DNA of 64,000 bases, taken from Mercurialis annua (lineage: Eukaryota; Streptophyta; Magnoliopsida; Malpighiales; Euphorbiaceae). Of this stretch, positions 46,701 through 58,557 are shown piece after piece (within the stretch, counting starts at the first letter, position 1; every line of letters starts with the position of its first letter). Both the position numbers and the translations under genes were made by a program. A model generated the notes under the pieces. That model was not told the DNA's origin, searched no databases, and worked only from the letters and a program-made list of their open reading frames with translations. Where the stretch lies: assembly GCF_937616625.2 (NCBI RefSeq), contig NC_065571.1, positions 7,442,501 through 7,506,500 on the forward strand. The letters run 5' to 3'.

Positions 46701-47290
46701 CCAAACATTTGCTAAATTATGTTGTTGGACAACATTCACATAGCCACTCTTAAACTCCAACAGCTAAGGAGATTTCCAGACTTCTGTTGACTTTCAATTA
46801 CCAATATGAGCTCCCAAATATCAACCTCGCTTGAGCCTCGAAAATACTCCGCCATATAAAACTAGAATTTGCATCTAATTTTGCATCAAGAAAAGACGAC
46901 TTCAAAAAATATTTGGCATTAAGAGTAGTTATATAAGAGTTTCTACCACATCTTTTATAAGTAAATTGACTTAACAATAAAAAAAATATAAAAATAATCA
47001 AAATTTAAAAGAATAAGACACATATTCTTTCTTCGTCGTAGAATGATAATTTCATTTATTATTTTCATCTTTTTTAAAACCATTACATATTTTTTTTATT
47101 TTATATTATCTTTATTTATGATATAATTTTATTTAATTATTAGTAAGTAAAATACTTTAAAATTTTATTATATGATATGAAATACTTGAAAAACATATTT
47201 GTATGTTTTTAACCATAAAAATTACAAATTATTATTATGATAATTTGATATTTTTTTAATTATATTTAACATTTTTGATGTAAAATCTTT
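46701..47290. other. Intergenic, no gene seen
   Basis: Positions 46701-46990 may belong to the decayed LINE on the minus strand, but no domain is readable. The remainder is AT-rich. Confidence 0.35.
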
Positions 47291-47299
47291 TTTTTCTTT

Positions 47300-47405
47300 G
47301 ATAATTGAGAAGGGAGAACGCTTGTGAGAGGAAGCGAACCCACGATTTAGTAGTCTGTTGTCCAATCCTTATATTATTTGAGTTATAGGTCATTGGTTAA
47401 AATCT
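47300..47405 (-). mobile_element. tRNA-derived SINE copy
   Basis: On the minus strand: CCAATGACCTATAACTCAAA..ATAAGGATTGG (A-box region) and GTGGGTTCGCTTCCTCTCACAAG (B-box region, read in part), followed by CTTCTCAATTATCAAAGAAAAAAAA. It has the same order as 1391-1492. Confidence 0.6.
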
Positions 47406-47425
47406 CATTTAATCGTAATTAGATA

Positions 47426-47738
47426 TGTTAATCTCACCATGTAGCACAACCTTTTGCGTTTTTTTCCGATTTGAACACAAACTAAAAAGTGTCTCATCCA
47501 TTAGCACAAACTTTCCAAACTTTTTATTACATAGCCCGTTCTGCATTTTATGCTTTATTTCTTATTAAAATGTCGTCATTTTTGGTCGTACGGACGACCA
47601 AAACGACGTCGCTGTAGACATTTATGCTATATATGCCACATAATAAAAGGTTGTACTATTAGTTAAGACGTTTTATAGTTTGTGTTTAAATTGAAAAAAA
47701 AAACGCTAAAAATTGTGCTATATGGTAAAATTAACACC
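47426..47738. mobile_element. Foldback MITE, about 313 bp
   Basis: The left arm GTTAATCTCACCATGTAGCA is inverted in the right arm TGCTATATGGTAAAATTAAC, continuing through GAACACAAACTA/TAGTTTGTGTTTAA. The centre contains GGTCGTACGGACGACC. No coding capacity. Confidence 0.65.
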
Positions 47739-47739
47739 T

Positions 47740-50070
47740 AATTAGAAATATAATAAAAAAATCAAATATTATATTGAAATGGAAGGACAATTTAATATGG
47801 TATAAAGAGGAATTTTTTTTGCTAAAAAATAGATTTTATTTTTTGTTCTTTCTAAAGTTTTCTAAAGAAACACAAAGCTTAGAAAAAGACATCCGTTGCA
47901 CTAAGTAGTAAGTACATGATCAATTAGTGTTGATTTTGACTAGATGGCAACAATGATAATTTTTACTTTAGGGATTTCCTTTTCTAAAACACAAATTATA
48001 TTAGTATTAGTTTTAAAAAGACGCAAATTGAAAGATATATCTACTTTCTTTACAAAAATAGCCTAGTCACATAAATTATGATATCATCAAAATTTTACGA
48101 GAAATGACATTATATTTAATTATTAGTCTATTTTTAGTTTTATAATTTAGATTACCCTTCTTTTCTATAATATTTCAGTTGTTTAAAATAATTTTTTCTA
48201 ACATTAAATACTTCATATCATCAAAAATATAATTGATAAAAATAAATTTTAGTTTAACCCCTCACTTTAGTATAAAATAAAAAATAATAAATTTACACTA
48301 TAAATAAAATAATTTTCAATAATTCCTACCATCATCTCTCAGGACCTTTACACTGATAGTATTATCCCTGAAATGTTTTTACTATTTTATTCAAAATATT
48401 TAAAATACTATTTATTTTATATTTTAACTATTTTTATTTTATTATATGAAAAAATACATCATCCATCATTTTTTAAAATTTATTAATAAAAATACTGTAA
48501 ATTTTTAAAATTATACTTCATACTTGACTACTTAACATACATTATTTACTTTTAATTTTTGTTTAAAAAAAATTGATTAAAAGAAACACAAAAACACCAG
48601 AAAACACTAGTACACATAAAAAATACACCGTCAGAGTCTGATGACCATTATTCAGTATTTGGCTGAAAAATGTATTATCGGCGTCGATCAACATCGGTCA
48701 ACACGTGATATGCTCACTACTGACCATTGGATTATTGATTTTGTTGATTGTTATGTATGTGTGTTTTTTAACAATATTTATTGAGTTTAAGAGTTTTTCT
48801 TAGTGTATTTTTGACAATACCAGTATCTAAAAGTAAACCAAAAATAGACTGAAAATTAAACCAAAAATAGACCGGTTTAATTTCGATTTACTTTAGCTTT
48901 TTTCCTGTATTTTTTAATCTAGTATTTTTATAGATATTGTTTTCTTTAATATCTTAAATAATTTGTTTTTTCATCATTTTCTTAAATAATTTTTTTGGAT
49001 GGTTATAAAAAATTATCTTTTTATTACGTCATAATGTTTTAATATATTTTTAAAATATATAAAACTAAAATCAGAGGTATTTATACCAAATTTAAAATTA
49101 TCCAAAAGCTCAAAAGAATTAACGAAATACTGAAGTTACAGAAGTCTACAACCTAGGATTTCAATTCGCCAATAGCTGAGGATCTCCAATTTGCCTATAG
49201 GCCAAAATTTTCAATTTTTCTACGATATTAGATCTCCAATTTTAACACGCGCAATGACAATTTATTAAAATGACGGGTTTTTTATGAAAGTGGAAAAAAT
49301 GAAAAGTGAAAAATATGGGCAGTTGAAAAGAAATGAGCATCTGATTTTTTTTTTTAAAATGCTACAAAAGCAAAAAAAAAACAACAATTACAAGTCTCAA
49401 CAAAAATCAACCAAAAATTCAGAAACTCTTATAAGAAAAGCAATGGCACAAGCATTATCCCTGTTCATATACTGCAATTTACATTTTTCTTATTTCAATC
49501 TTGTATTTTTAATATTATTTCCAATCGCAATTTCAATTACAGTGTCAAGTTTAGTTTTTCAGTTACAGAAGTTTTCTTTTAAATTTAAACGCTCTTAATA
49601 GGTTTGTTTAAAAACTCTTGAGATTGTTGAAAGTTCTTTGGAAATCGATACAATCGTTTGATTTTATTTTAAAATATTTAATTTGAGATATAACATCTGA
49701 CACACTCACACACCTTTGCCACTAATGTTTTTTTTAAAATTCACGAGGAAATAAGAGTTTTCCTTGAAAGGCTAAAACACGAGGAAACAATTTTTTTAGT
49801 AAAAAACAAGAAAAAAAATATATATACTTTTATGAAACCAAAATTAATTACCCAGACATATAAAATGAAAATAATAACGTTTTGGCGATTGCTAAAATAT
49901 ACTATACTATAAAAAACAGTTTCAATAACATGAATAAAAAAGAAATTGACAATTTCTTCGTCCTGTCCTTGTCTTCTTTATAAAATTAGTGACAGAATAT
50001 AATTCACTTTTGCTTTTTTCCGAATATAATACACTTTCCCGAGCAAAAATTGTGTGAGAGATAGAACACC
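47740..50070. other. Intergenic, no supported gene
   Basis: AT-rich DNA. The 104-codon frame at 49284-49598 is Lys-rich then hydrophobic, has no recognisable domain, and lies in poly-A/T sequence; it is not annotated. Confidence 0.4.
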
Positions 50071-50076
50071 AAAGCT

Positions 50077-50084
50077 CTATAAAT
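50077..50084 (+). promoter_or_regulatory. Candidate TATA box of the serine acetyltransferase gene
   Basis: CTATAAAT about 145 bp before the first start codon. Confidence 0.45.
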
Positions 50085-50223
50085 TACTATTTCCCATTCT
50101 TTAAATTCAAGTGTCAACAATCCAGAGAAGCAGATCCACAAGGTTGCGTGATCAACATTTTTTCCCTCTTAAATATTTCTTATCCACTAGAAATTTTCCC
50201 AAGAAAGTCCAAGAAAATTTTCA

Positions 50224-51348
50224 ATGAAATTTCTAGTTGCAGTAACCCCTTCTCTATATAAAGCCTTCTCTCCTCACAAACCATTCTCATCACCACAAAT
50301 TCTCTCTTCAATCTGCACCAATATGGCTGCTTGCGTTGACACACCAAGAACTGAACTTTCTCGCGATCCAAACAGGTCTCGTTCTCAATCCGACGAATCA
50401 TACAACAAGTATTTGAAAAACTATTACCGACCCAGTTTTCCCGATGACATTTCACGCATACCCATTTCCAAGAATCAAACAAAAAACCTCCACACGGGTC
50501 AAATTCTCGAAGAAGAAGATCAAGAACCAGAGGTTAAAGAAGATCCATGGCTGAAAATGAAAGAAGAAGCAAAACTAGACGTTGATCAAGAACCAATTTT
50601 ATCAAGCTATTATTACTCGTCGATTCTCTCACAGTCCTCACTCGAGAGAGCTTTAGCCAATCATCTGGCGGTAAAGCTAAGTAATTCGAGCCTTCCTAGT
50701 ACTACTCTGTTCGATATTTTCACTAGGGTTCTTGAAGAAAATCAAGACATAATCGACTCTGTTAAGGCAGATTTAATCGCAGTTAAAGAACGGGATCCCG
50801 CTTGTATCAGTTATGTCCACTGTTTCTTGAATTTTAAAGGGTTTCAATCTTGCCAAGCGCATAGAATTGCTCACAAATTATGGACTCAGGGGAGAAAAGT
50901 TCTAGCTATTCTGATACAGAACAGAGTATCGGAGGCGTTCGCCGTTGATATTCATCCCGGAGCTAAGATTGGTCAGGGGATATTGCTGGATCATGCTACC
51001 GGAGTTGTGATCGGAGAAACTGCTGTGATCGGAGACAATGTTTCGATTCTGCATAATGTTACGCTAGGCGGGACTGGGAAGAGTTCGGGTGATAGGCATC
51101 CGAAGATTGGAGACGGGGTTTTGATTGGCGCGGGGACTTGTATTCTGGGTAATATTAGGATCGGTGACGGGGCGAAAATCGGGGCGTGTTCGGTTGTGTT
51201 GAAGGATGTTCCGGCGAGGACTACTGCGGTTGGGAATCCGGCGAAATTGCTGGGTGGGAAAACTAATCCGGTGAAGCTTGATAAGATTCCGAGTTTTACT
51301 ATGGATCAAACCTCACATATTCATGAGTGGTCTGATTATGTCATTTGA
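50224..51348 (+). CDS. SERAT2: Serine O-acetyltransferase (SERAT2 type), intronless
   Basis: Transfers acetyl from acetyl-CoA to L-serine to give O-acetylserine, the first step of cysteine synthesis, normally in complex with O-acetylserine (thiol) lyase. 374 residues. Residues 1-33 are basic/hydroxylated and lack acidic residues (MKFLVAVTPSLYKAFSPHKP), as in an organelle-targeting peptide. A second start, MAACVDTPRTE at residue 34 (position 50323), matches the usual first residues of plant SAT proteins. The N-terminal SATase domain covers about 108-215 (DPWLKMKEEA, SSYYYSSIL, KERDPACISYVHCFLNFKGF, QAHRIAH). The left-handed beta-helix hexapeptide domain is at 238-343, with active-site DHATG..IGET at 256-265 and HNVTLGGTG at 277-285. 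The C-terminus ends MDQTSHIHEWSDYVI, the segment that docks into the lyase. All key residues are present. The first ATG implies plastid or mitochondrial targeting; the second could give a cytosolic form. A broken copy lies at 55490. Confidence 0.96.
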   Translation: MKFLVAVTPSLYKAFSPHKPFSSPQILSSICTNMAACVDTPRTELSRDPNRSRSQSDESYNKYLKNYYRPSFPDDISRIPISKNQTKNLHTGQILEEEDQEPEVKEDPWLKMKEEAKLDVDQEPILSSYYYSSILSQSSLERALANHLAVKLSNSSLPSTTLFDIFTRVLEENQDIIDSVKADLIAVKERDPACISYVHCFLNFKGFQSCQAHRIAHKLWTQGRKVLAILIQNRVSEAFAVDIHPGAKIGQGILLDHATGVVIGETAVIGDNVSILHNVTLGGTGKSSGDRHPKIGDGVLIGAGTCILGNIRIGDGAKIGACSVVLKDVPARTTAVGNPAKLLGGKTNPVKLDKIPSFTMDQTSHIHEWSDYVI

Positions 51349-52895
51349 ATAAGGCTCTGTTTTAATCTTTAGCTAGCGATGCGGCGTCGTTTTGTTGCAG
51401 ACTATAGTATAATATAGCGTCCATTGCCTTTGCCCTAGTTTGTCGGCGGCTGGGGTTGAGTGCTTGTTTTGGGCTATAATTACAGTTTGATTTGTAGTAG
51501 TTTTTTTGTTTTACTATGTACTGCCTAAATAGTTCATCTAATGAATTATGAATCATAAGTATTGCAAAATTTGCATTACAAACATAAGTTCATTTATAGT
51601 AGTAGTACAACATTTGTCAGAAAATTTTATAAATTTGAATAATGTGCTCTATCAGTAAACTATGCTAAAAGTGTAAAATTTGAATAATCAAATCAATAAA
51701 TTTGGTTCAGATATTATTAAATTAATTCTATGTTTTTATTCGGTTTTGTTTTGGAGAATATAATTGCAGTTAAGTTCAGTATAATACAAGCAAAAACTTA
51801 AACTGAAAAATCAATGGAATTGCCAATATTCTATCCAGTATAAAAATATTTGTAATAAACTAGACTATGTTTGATTTAAAATTAAAATAAAATTTTATTT
51901 TGATTTAGTTTTGTCAGAGAAGAATGCATATTACTAATCACGACTGCTTGCATTGTGCATAGTAAATCGTTGGCTTAATCAATTGTTAGGTCTTTAAATT
52001 TTATGTCTTTTGATTAACTGGTCTCTAAACTAAAATTTTGTCTCTTTCTAGCTCACAAACTCAGGGAAAACGTGTCATCAAATCTTTCGATGGATCCCCG
52101 TTAGAGATTTTGTTAGTTATGTGACATTTTTAAACAAGTAATTCGTCATTTTTGAATTGCAAATCACACGTTTTTTTTAACTGAAGGACTTAAAGCCACG
52201 TTTATTTATAAGTTCGGGGATAAAAAGACAAAACTTAAATCGCAAATCATTTAATCAAAAGGCGTATAGTTAATCAATATTCTACTAAGGTTGATGATTA
52301 AATTATCTCACTAACGCCAATAATTTCCCCTCCCAAATGATGAAAAAAACTATATGTATTCCAAATCTTTTCAAAATTACTAACTTCCTTGAATGTTTTA
52401 GTTTAACTCAATAACTTTTGTGGAAGATAGCATTTTATGATTTTTTTTTGAAAAAGTTATCCTTTTATGAAAGTATTTGTAATTTTCTCTAGATTTTGTT
52501 TTAGGTATATGTTTAATATTTAGGGTTTAATGTTTAGCATTTAAAGTTTAGTTTTTAGGCCGCCGATCGGATATGGTAGCTGTCGGTGGGGGAGGTGGCC
52601 TGCGGTGGTGGAAAAACAATTGACGGTGGCTGGCGGTTGCTAGCACTTTCCGCCGGGGACTGTTGGGTGGGGTGGTGCCGGGAGGGGTGTTGGTCGGTGC
52701 CTAGAAGTTAAAGGTGGCTAGAAGTATTTGCTAGTAGGGGAGCGCCAGTCGACGACGACTGACGAAGGCCAACGGTATCTAATAGCGGATGACGATGAGG
52801 GCGGTGGTGTAGGCCGGAAGTGATCGATTGTCGGTTAGAGTTAGTTTAGAGTGAGTCGGTGTTTTGTGTAAAGCTTTAGGTACTACTATAAAAAA
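51349..52895. other. 3' UTR of the acetyltransferase gene, then intergenic
   Basis: Positions 51349-51550 match the broken copy at 55586-56755 in blocks, so they are probably transcribed 3' UTR. Positions 52550-52830 are GC- and GGTGG-rich on the plus strand and may be a piece of an unrecognised retroelement. No ORF. Confidence 0.4.
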
Positions 52896-52896
52896 A

Positions 52897-53184
52897 GACC
52901 AAATGTTATAAAAATGCCAAACCTTTCATAAAAGTTTCACAAAACTCCTGACCTTTCAATTTTGTCGATTTTGGCCAAAAACAAATTATTTGGTTTCAAT
53001 TGTGGCCAATTCTCAATTTGATTTCAATTTGCCTATGTGACGCCTATGTGGCATGCCAAATATTGAAAGGTCAGGACTTTTGTGAAATCAAATAATTCAT
53101 TTTTGGCCAAAATCGACAAAATTGAAAGGTCAGGAGTTTTGTGAAACTTTTGTGAAAGATTTGGTCTTTTTACAGCATTTGGCC
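52897..53184. mobile_element. MULE-type MITE, copy 3
   Basis: Starts GACCAAATGTTATAAAAATG and ends CATTTGGCC. Inverted arms (AAGTTTCACAAAACTCCTGACC / GGTCAGGAGTTTTGTGAAAC in part) flank a TATGTGACGCCTATGTGGCA centre. The flanks both read TATAAAAAA within one base of the expected position, consistent with a 9-bp duplication. Confidence 0.72.
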
Positions 53185-53189
53185 TATAA

Positions 53190-54531
53190 AAAATGGGCCT
53201 AATAGCTATTTTTGGTAATTGTTTTTTGTTTTTTAAGGTAGTTTTGTGAGAAGTTCATAAAAAATAGAGATAATTATACAATACACTGTAGATTAGAAAA
53301 ATAATCTCAATAATACAGTGCATACTTTCAAAATTGAAAAGTACGGTTCAATCTTTTTATTTCTCACTTTTAACTTTTCTCTTTTTCATTAATATGTTAT
53401 ATATAAATCCTAATATATTATAATCTTATTGCAGAAAACCAAAACAAAAGAAAACCCTAAAAATTTGAGACTCCCGCCGCCAACCATCTGCTAGTCTCAA
53501 CCTCGCCGCAGCTGTTCGTGAAGCTATGTCGGTCGCGCGATAGACTTGAAGCTGATGCCCTTCATAAAGAGGAAGCAACTCAGACCGTGGATTTCCAAGC
53601 CGCCGAGTGTCTTGAAGGAGGAAAACGGAGATGGAGGACCTGCTGCCGTCTTCAGATCTGTGAATTAACCACCATTGTTTTAATCTTCACAAATCGCAAT
53701 TGGAGAACGAGAAGGCAATCGGAGGTTTACAGGCCGCCGTGAGTCTTAAAGGAGCAACGACCGGAGATGGAGAACTAATTGTCGTCGCTGGAGATGGCGG
53801 ACCTGCTGTGATGAATTTATTAAACTAGTAGATGAATTTGACTATTTTTTGTAATAATTTTGTTGTTGGTTAACAAATGGTTCACTAATGGTAAACCAAT
53901 AATTTTTTTTAGTACACTGTTAGTAAACGTTGGTTAACCGTTAATAATTTTTATTTTGAATATATGGTTAATTAATCGGTGGTAAACCTCTGGTAAGCTT
54001 GAATTGTATATTTAAAACAAACTGCACTTTTAATTATAGTTAATTAGCATTAATAAATTTATAGTTAATTAGCGTTAATAATTTTCGTAATAAACCTAAA
54101 TTGTTCATTTAAAATATAAATTTTGTTTAGTATACCGTTAACAATCTGTTAGTAACCAGTTGGTTAACCAAATCGTATTTTTTTATAATAAAAAAAATAT
54201 TTTTAAGAAAAAAAGATAGTTTTACAAAAAGAAAAATACAAACAGTGTTTTTCAAAAACAAATTTTGACACAGTATGTTTGAGAATATTTTACTCTATCA
54301 TGGGATTTATCAAAAAAACCCTAAAAAATAGTTTGAACTTGGGATGTGGGCCATGTGGCTATTTACAGTTTTGGGCTACATGGCTTGGGCTATGATAATG
54401 GACTTAGTTATTTTGTAACATTCTGAGATGGAAAAAATTGATATGAGTTCAATAATTAGTTACTATTGGGCTATTTTCAGTATGGAGGAGCCCGTATTTA
54501 CAATCTTTCATCAATTTGATGATCCTGTTCG
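53190..54531. other. Intergenic with unclassified repeats
   Basis: Positions 53450-53830 are GC-richer with repeated GGAGATGGAG and GCCGCCG words; the 74-codon frame inside has no domain. Positions 53860-54170 repeat GTTAACCG/GGTTAACC/TAGTAAAC words in irregular tandem. Confidence 0.4.
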
Positions 54532-54823
54532 GTGTTTTAAAAATCGTACCGGTAATCAAACCGACAACAATGCCGGTTTTTAGTTTAAGCGGTTGAACTA
54601 ATTCCATAACCATTTTAACCGGTTTAATAAATTAAAAAAAAATCTGGTTCATCGATTCAACTCCCGGGTTTTTACCAGTTCAATCCGATCCAACCCGATT
54701 CGATCCGGCCTAATTCAGTTCAACCGTAAATTTCAATATTTACAGTTTTAAATTGGACTACTGGCCGATTTTTATTTTAACCGGTTTGACCGGCCGGTTT
54801 GGTCCGATGTTTAAAACACTGAT
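54532..54823. mobile_element. hAT-type MITE relative of 3903-4206, diverged
   Basis: Ends GGTGTTTTAAAAATCGTACC and GTCCGATGTTTAAAACACTG are inverted and resemble the termini at 3903-4206; the interior has CCGGTTTA and AACCGG words. No clear target duplication remains. Confidence 0.65.
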
Positions 54824-55489
54824 CCTACTAATAAATGTTATTTCATTAGTTCACTTACTGTTACAAGAATATGCAATGGTATGTAGCAGGTGTGCAGCAT
54901 ATTTTTGTTTTCATATCCTTTTAGTTTTAATTCATTTTTCAGTTGTAAAAAGAGGATTTATTTTGATAATATTTTCATATGAGATGGGTTTAAGTTTTTC
55001 TCCCTGGTCTTAATAAAAAATAGCTAACAAATTATGTTGTATGAAAACGAAAATGGACATGAAAACAACGGAATATTGGCAAAAAGTCTGAAAAACTACC
55101 GATCTTTTAATTTTTTTTAATAACACCCTCACCTTGTAATTTTTTCAATAGCACCCTATTTCGTATTTTTTGATTTCAATAGCACCCTAAATTTAAAAAA
55201 AAAATTATTATAAGGATTAAACTTTTTAAAATAATTAAATTTAAGGGTGATTTTATACCTTTTTCTACTTGAACAAATTTAAATAAGTCCCTTAACTTAA
55301 AAACCTTTCAAATAAATCTAAAAAAATAAATAAATATGTATTAATAATTTAATAAAAAAAAAACCGAACCCGCTCCGGAGGAAAACGAGGTGGTCTTCCT
55401 CCATGGAAGACCAACTGCTGGTCTTCCAACATTTACAAATTTAACCCAATTTAATAATTTCATTGCAATTCTATCCAATTATTTGATTG
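54824..55489. other. Intergenic, no gene seen
   Basis: AT-rich. Around 55080-55200 the words CACCCTC/GCACCCTA and TTTCAATAGCACC repeat a few times. No ORF. Confidence 0.4.
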
Positions 55490-56760
55490 TGTTGAAGGAT
55501 GTTTTGGCGAGGACTATTGCTCGATAAGATTCCTAGTTTCACCATGGATCAAACTTCACATATTCATGAGTGGTATGATTATGTAATTTGAATAAGCCTT
55601 TGTTTTAATCTTAGCTAGTGATGATGCGTCTTTTCTTGCAGACTATTTTTTTTTATCAAAAATAAAATTACTCTAAATTAATTATTAGCGGGAATTAGCG
55701 GCAATTAGTTAGTATCAATATTCATGTGTCGATAGCCTTTGCCATAGTGTGTCGGCAAATGGGGGTTGAGTGCTTGTCTTTAGGCTGTAATTACTACTTG
55801 GTTTGGGTTTCTTTTGGAAAAGTTTACGTATTTACCTCAAAAATAAAAATATTTCTTTTTTACCTTAACACAGAAAAATTATAAAAAATACCTCACGTTT
55901 TTTTCAGATTTATGTTTTTACTTTACGTATTTAAAATATTTATAATTTTACTCCGTTATCATCTGGTTATCATAACATCATAATAATCATGAATCCTTCT
56001 ATAAATTTTTTTATGTAGGTTATCATAACTTTATCAAACTTTATTATCATTCAGTTATCATACTGCAATGTTATGATAAGAACATGCTAATGTAGTGATA
56101 TTGATATGATAGTCAAACATTGATTTATCATAACATTATCATATAAGTGCCATAAACATTATTATCTCGGTATCATATGATAATGTTATGATAACGACAT
56201 GATAATTTTATGATAACAATATAATAATTAAACATTATTTTCTGTAGATTTATTTTCATGCAATGCCATGATAATGACATGATAATATAGTGACATTAAT
56301 ATGATAACCAGATACTGTTATTTGCAGGAATTTTTTTAGGTCTAAAAGTTAAAATAAATCATAAAAATCACCACGAGTTAAGAAAAAATCGATAATATTA
56401 TATATGAAAAAAAGGCGGAGCGAGGGTGGAGCAATAACAAAGCAGAAGAGAACAAAAATAGAAAGAAAAAAAACAGAAAAAAATAGAAAAGAAAGAGAGA
56501 GAAAGCGAGAAAAGAAAGAGAAAAAGTGACAGATGGTGATTCGAAGCACAAAAAAGCATAAAATAAAATAAAAGATATTATAATAATAAAAACATGTCTT
56601 GAAGGAAAAAATTAAAGACATTAAAAGAATGAGATATTTTCTCGATTTTTTTTATTAAGATAAAAAATTATATTATTTTTAAATAAAAATATTTTGCCTA
56701 ATTTTCTCTTTCTTTTGCTATATACTACCTTTTAGTTCATCTAATGAATTATCAAACTTA
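55490..56760 (+). pseudogene. Broken copy of the serine acetyltransferase 3' end
   Basis: Positions 55490-55592 match the end of the gene at 50224-51348: GTGTTGAAGGATGTT..GCGAGGACTA, then, after an internal deletion of about 60 bases, the codons for the final KIPSFTMDQTSHIHEW segment and a stop. The 3' UTR also matches: TTGTTTTAATCTTAGCTAG at 55602, the GTGTCGATAGCCTTTGCC region at 55725-55800, and TTTAGTTCATCTAATGAATTAT at about 56730. Two insertions split the UTR match, about 55640-55730 and 55810-56715. The catalytic domain is missing, so the fragment cannot encode an enzyme. It looks like a partial local duplication about 4 kb downstream of its parent. Confidence 0.8.
55950..56320. repeat. 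ATGATAAC / GTTATCAT repeat cluster
   Basis: More than fifteen copies of TGATAAC, GTTATCAT, TCATAACATTATCAT and ATGATAATG in both orientations over about 370 bp. It lies within the insertion that splits the pseudogene's 3' UTR. Confidence 0.65.
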
Positions 56761-58315
56761 ATGATTGATAATTAGTATAAAAATATAGGAAAAATTTAAA
56801 ATAATTTTTTAATTATCAATTCAGTTTGAAATTTAAATTATCTAAATTAACTGAACATGCTGATTAAATAAAGAAATTTATTTATTTTTATTTTTAAATT
56901 ATTTTATTTTTTCCTTATATTTTTATCAATTTAAAAAATGATCTTTTTAATTTAGAAAATGAATATCTATGTTAATTATTTATAAAAATATTATATATGA
57001 TATTTTGAAACTTTTTAAAATAGATAATATTCATGAACTGAAAAATATAGATTCCTCAAGGTTTTTATACATTATAGCTGATAGACATAATGTTTTTAAT
57101 TTTATCATACAAAAAAATTGCTGACAGGAACTAAACTGCTTGCAAGGAACTATAGTTTGTACTAGTAAAAAGAATCGGCTAGAAAATGTGAGAAGTCCAA
57201 AACAGCTTTCAATTTCTTTGAATTGTTTGTACGCAACTCTTCAAAATTTCATTATTTACCATCATGTTTTCATGGTCCTAATTAACCGTCGTTATTGCTG
57301 GGAAGGTCTAAAAAATTGATCGAACTGAACTGACAGCTTAAATTTGGTTTAGCTTGATATCATTTGGAGGTTCAATTTTGACCACACAAATTTTGTAGTT
57401 AGGTTTTACAATAAATCGGGTTGAAAATAATTGAACCGAACTAAATTGAAAACCGATAGAATTGACTGGTTTCGTTCATAAATATTTCTCGGAATTTTGA
57501 TTATTCCTTTTGTAAAACTGAAAGATTTTAGTTTTGATTGACCGAATATGTGCTGGTACCCATTTCTAAATCAATGTTGAAGAAATTATTTATTTTTCAA
57601 ATTAAACCGAATCCAACTAGTCGGTTCGACTAACTTTTTTGGTTTAGTTCAGTTATTTAGGTTTGAATTGCACTAAAATTAAAGTGAATTTTTATGTTCA
57701 AAAATCAAACCGATAACCTAACTTTTTTTTTGTTTTATAATATTATACCAAACTAAACTTAAGTTATCGGTTAGCTATGGCAAATCTCCACTGTGCATTT
57801 ACAAACAATCCATTGGAAATGAGTCTATAGATATACTATAGTCGTATTTGGTTTCATTTGTGCAAATCAGTTACTTATTTTTAAAATTTTGTTATTTTTG
57901 AAACAAGCACTAATTTAGAATCCGATTATAAAAGACTTTGAAAATTTTCATTTTTCTAAATGTTATATTAAAAATTATAATCTATAATATAAAAACTTAT
58001 GCAATAATTCTTAGTATAGTAATAGTGAAAAGACAATTATTATAAATATATTAAACTTGGTATTAGCAGTCAAGTAGAGCTGGTTTTCATTGGGTCAAGC
58101 TTTGAATAGTTTTCGCTGACTAATTAAAACAACTGAAAGCAGACCCTTTTTCAGTTGAAAAAAATGAAAGATAAAGCAGCCCTTTCTTAATGCATCACCC
58201 TTGATTAATTTGGTTCAAGTTCAGAACTGACGGTTGAGAATTGAAATGAGAACGGGCGGCGGTTGGAACGAGTGGCAATGAATTTTCCTTCCTTATATTG
58301 ACTTAATCAACAAAA
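56761..58315. other. Intergenic, no gene seen
   Basis: AT-rich. Around 57310-57780 there are inverted GAACTGAACTGA / TTTAGTTCAGTT and AACCGAA / TTCGGTT words, perhaps an old foldback element. No ORF. Confidence 0.4.
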
Positions 58316-58557
58316 AAAACACTCCATCTTTCAGGCCCTTTTTAGTTGTACCCCGATATTATAATTTTGTCCAATTCACCCAAGTTCGCACCTTTGGATT
58401 TCAATTCCACGCTCAAAATCAAATTGAACTCTTTTTCATTCGGAAAAATTCATAAAAACCCTTATAAAGTACTCGTTTGAACTTTTTTTCACATAAAAAG
58501 TTGAAAATGAATGATTTATTTCAACTTTTTTCAAATAGAGAAGAGATCAATTTAATA

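Noticed and set aside
49284..49598. 104-codon ORF before the acetyltransferase gene
   Set aside because: Lies in A/T-run sequence, Lys-rich then hydrophobic by composition, no recognisable domain and no supporting signals.
53518..53742. 74-codon ORF in the GC-richer block
   Set aside because: Surrounded by stops, no domain, and the block looks repetitive (GGAGATGGAG words).
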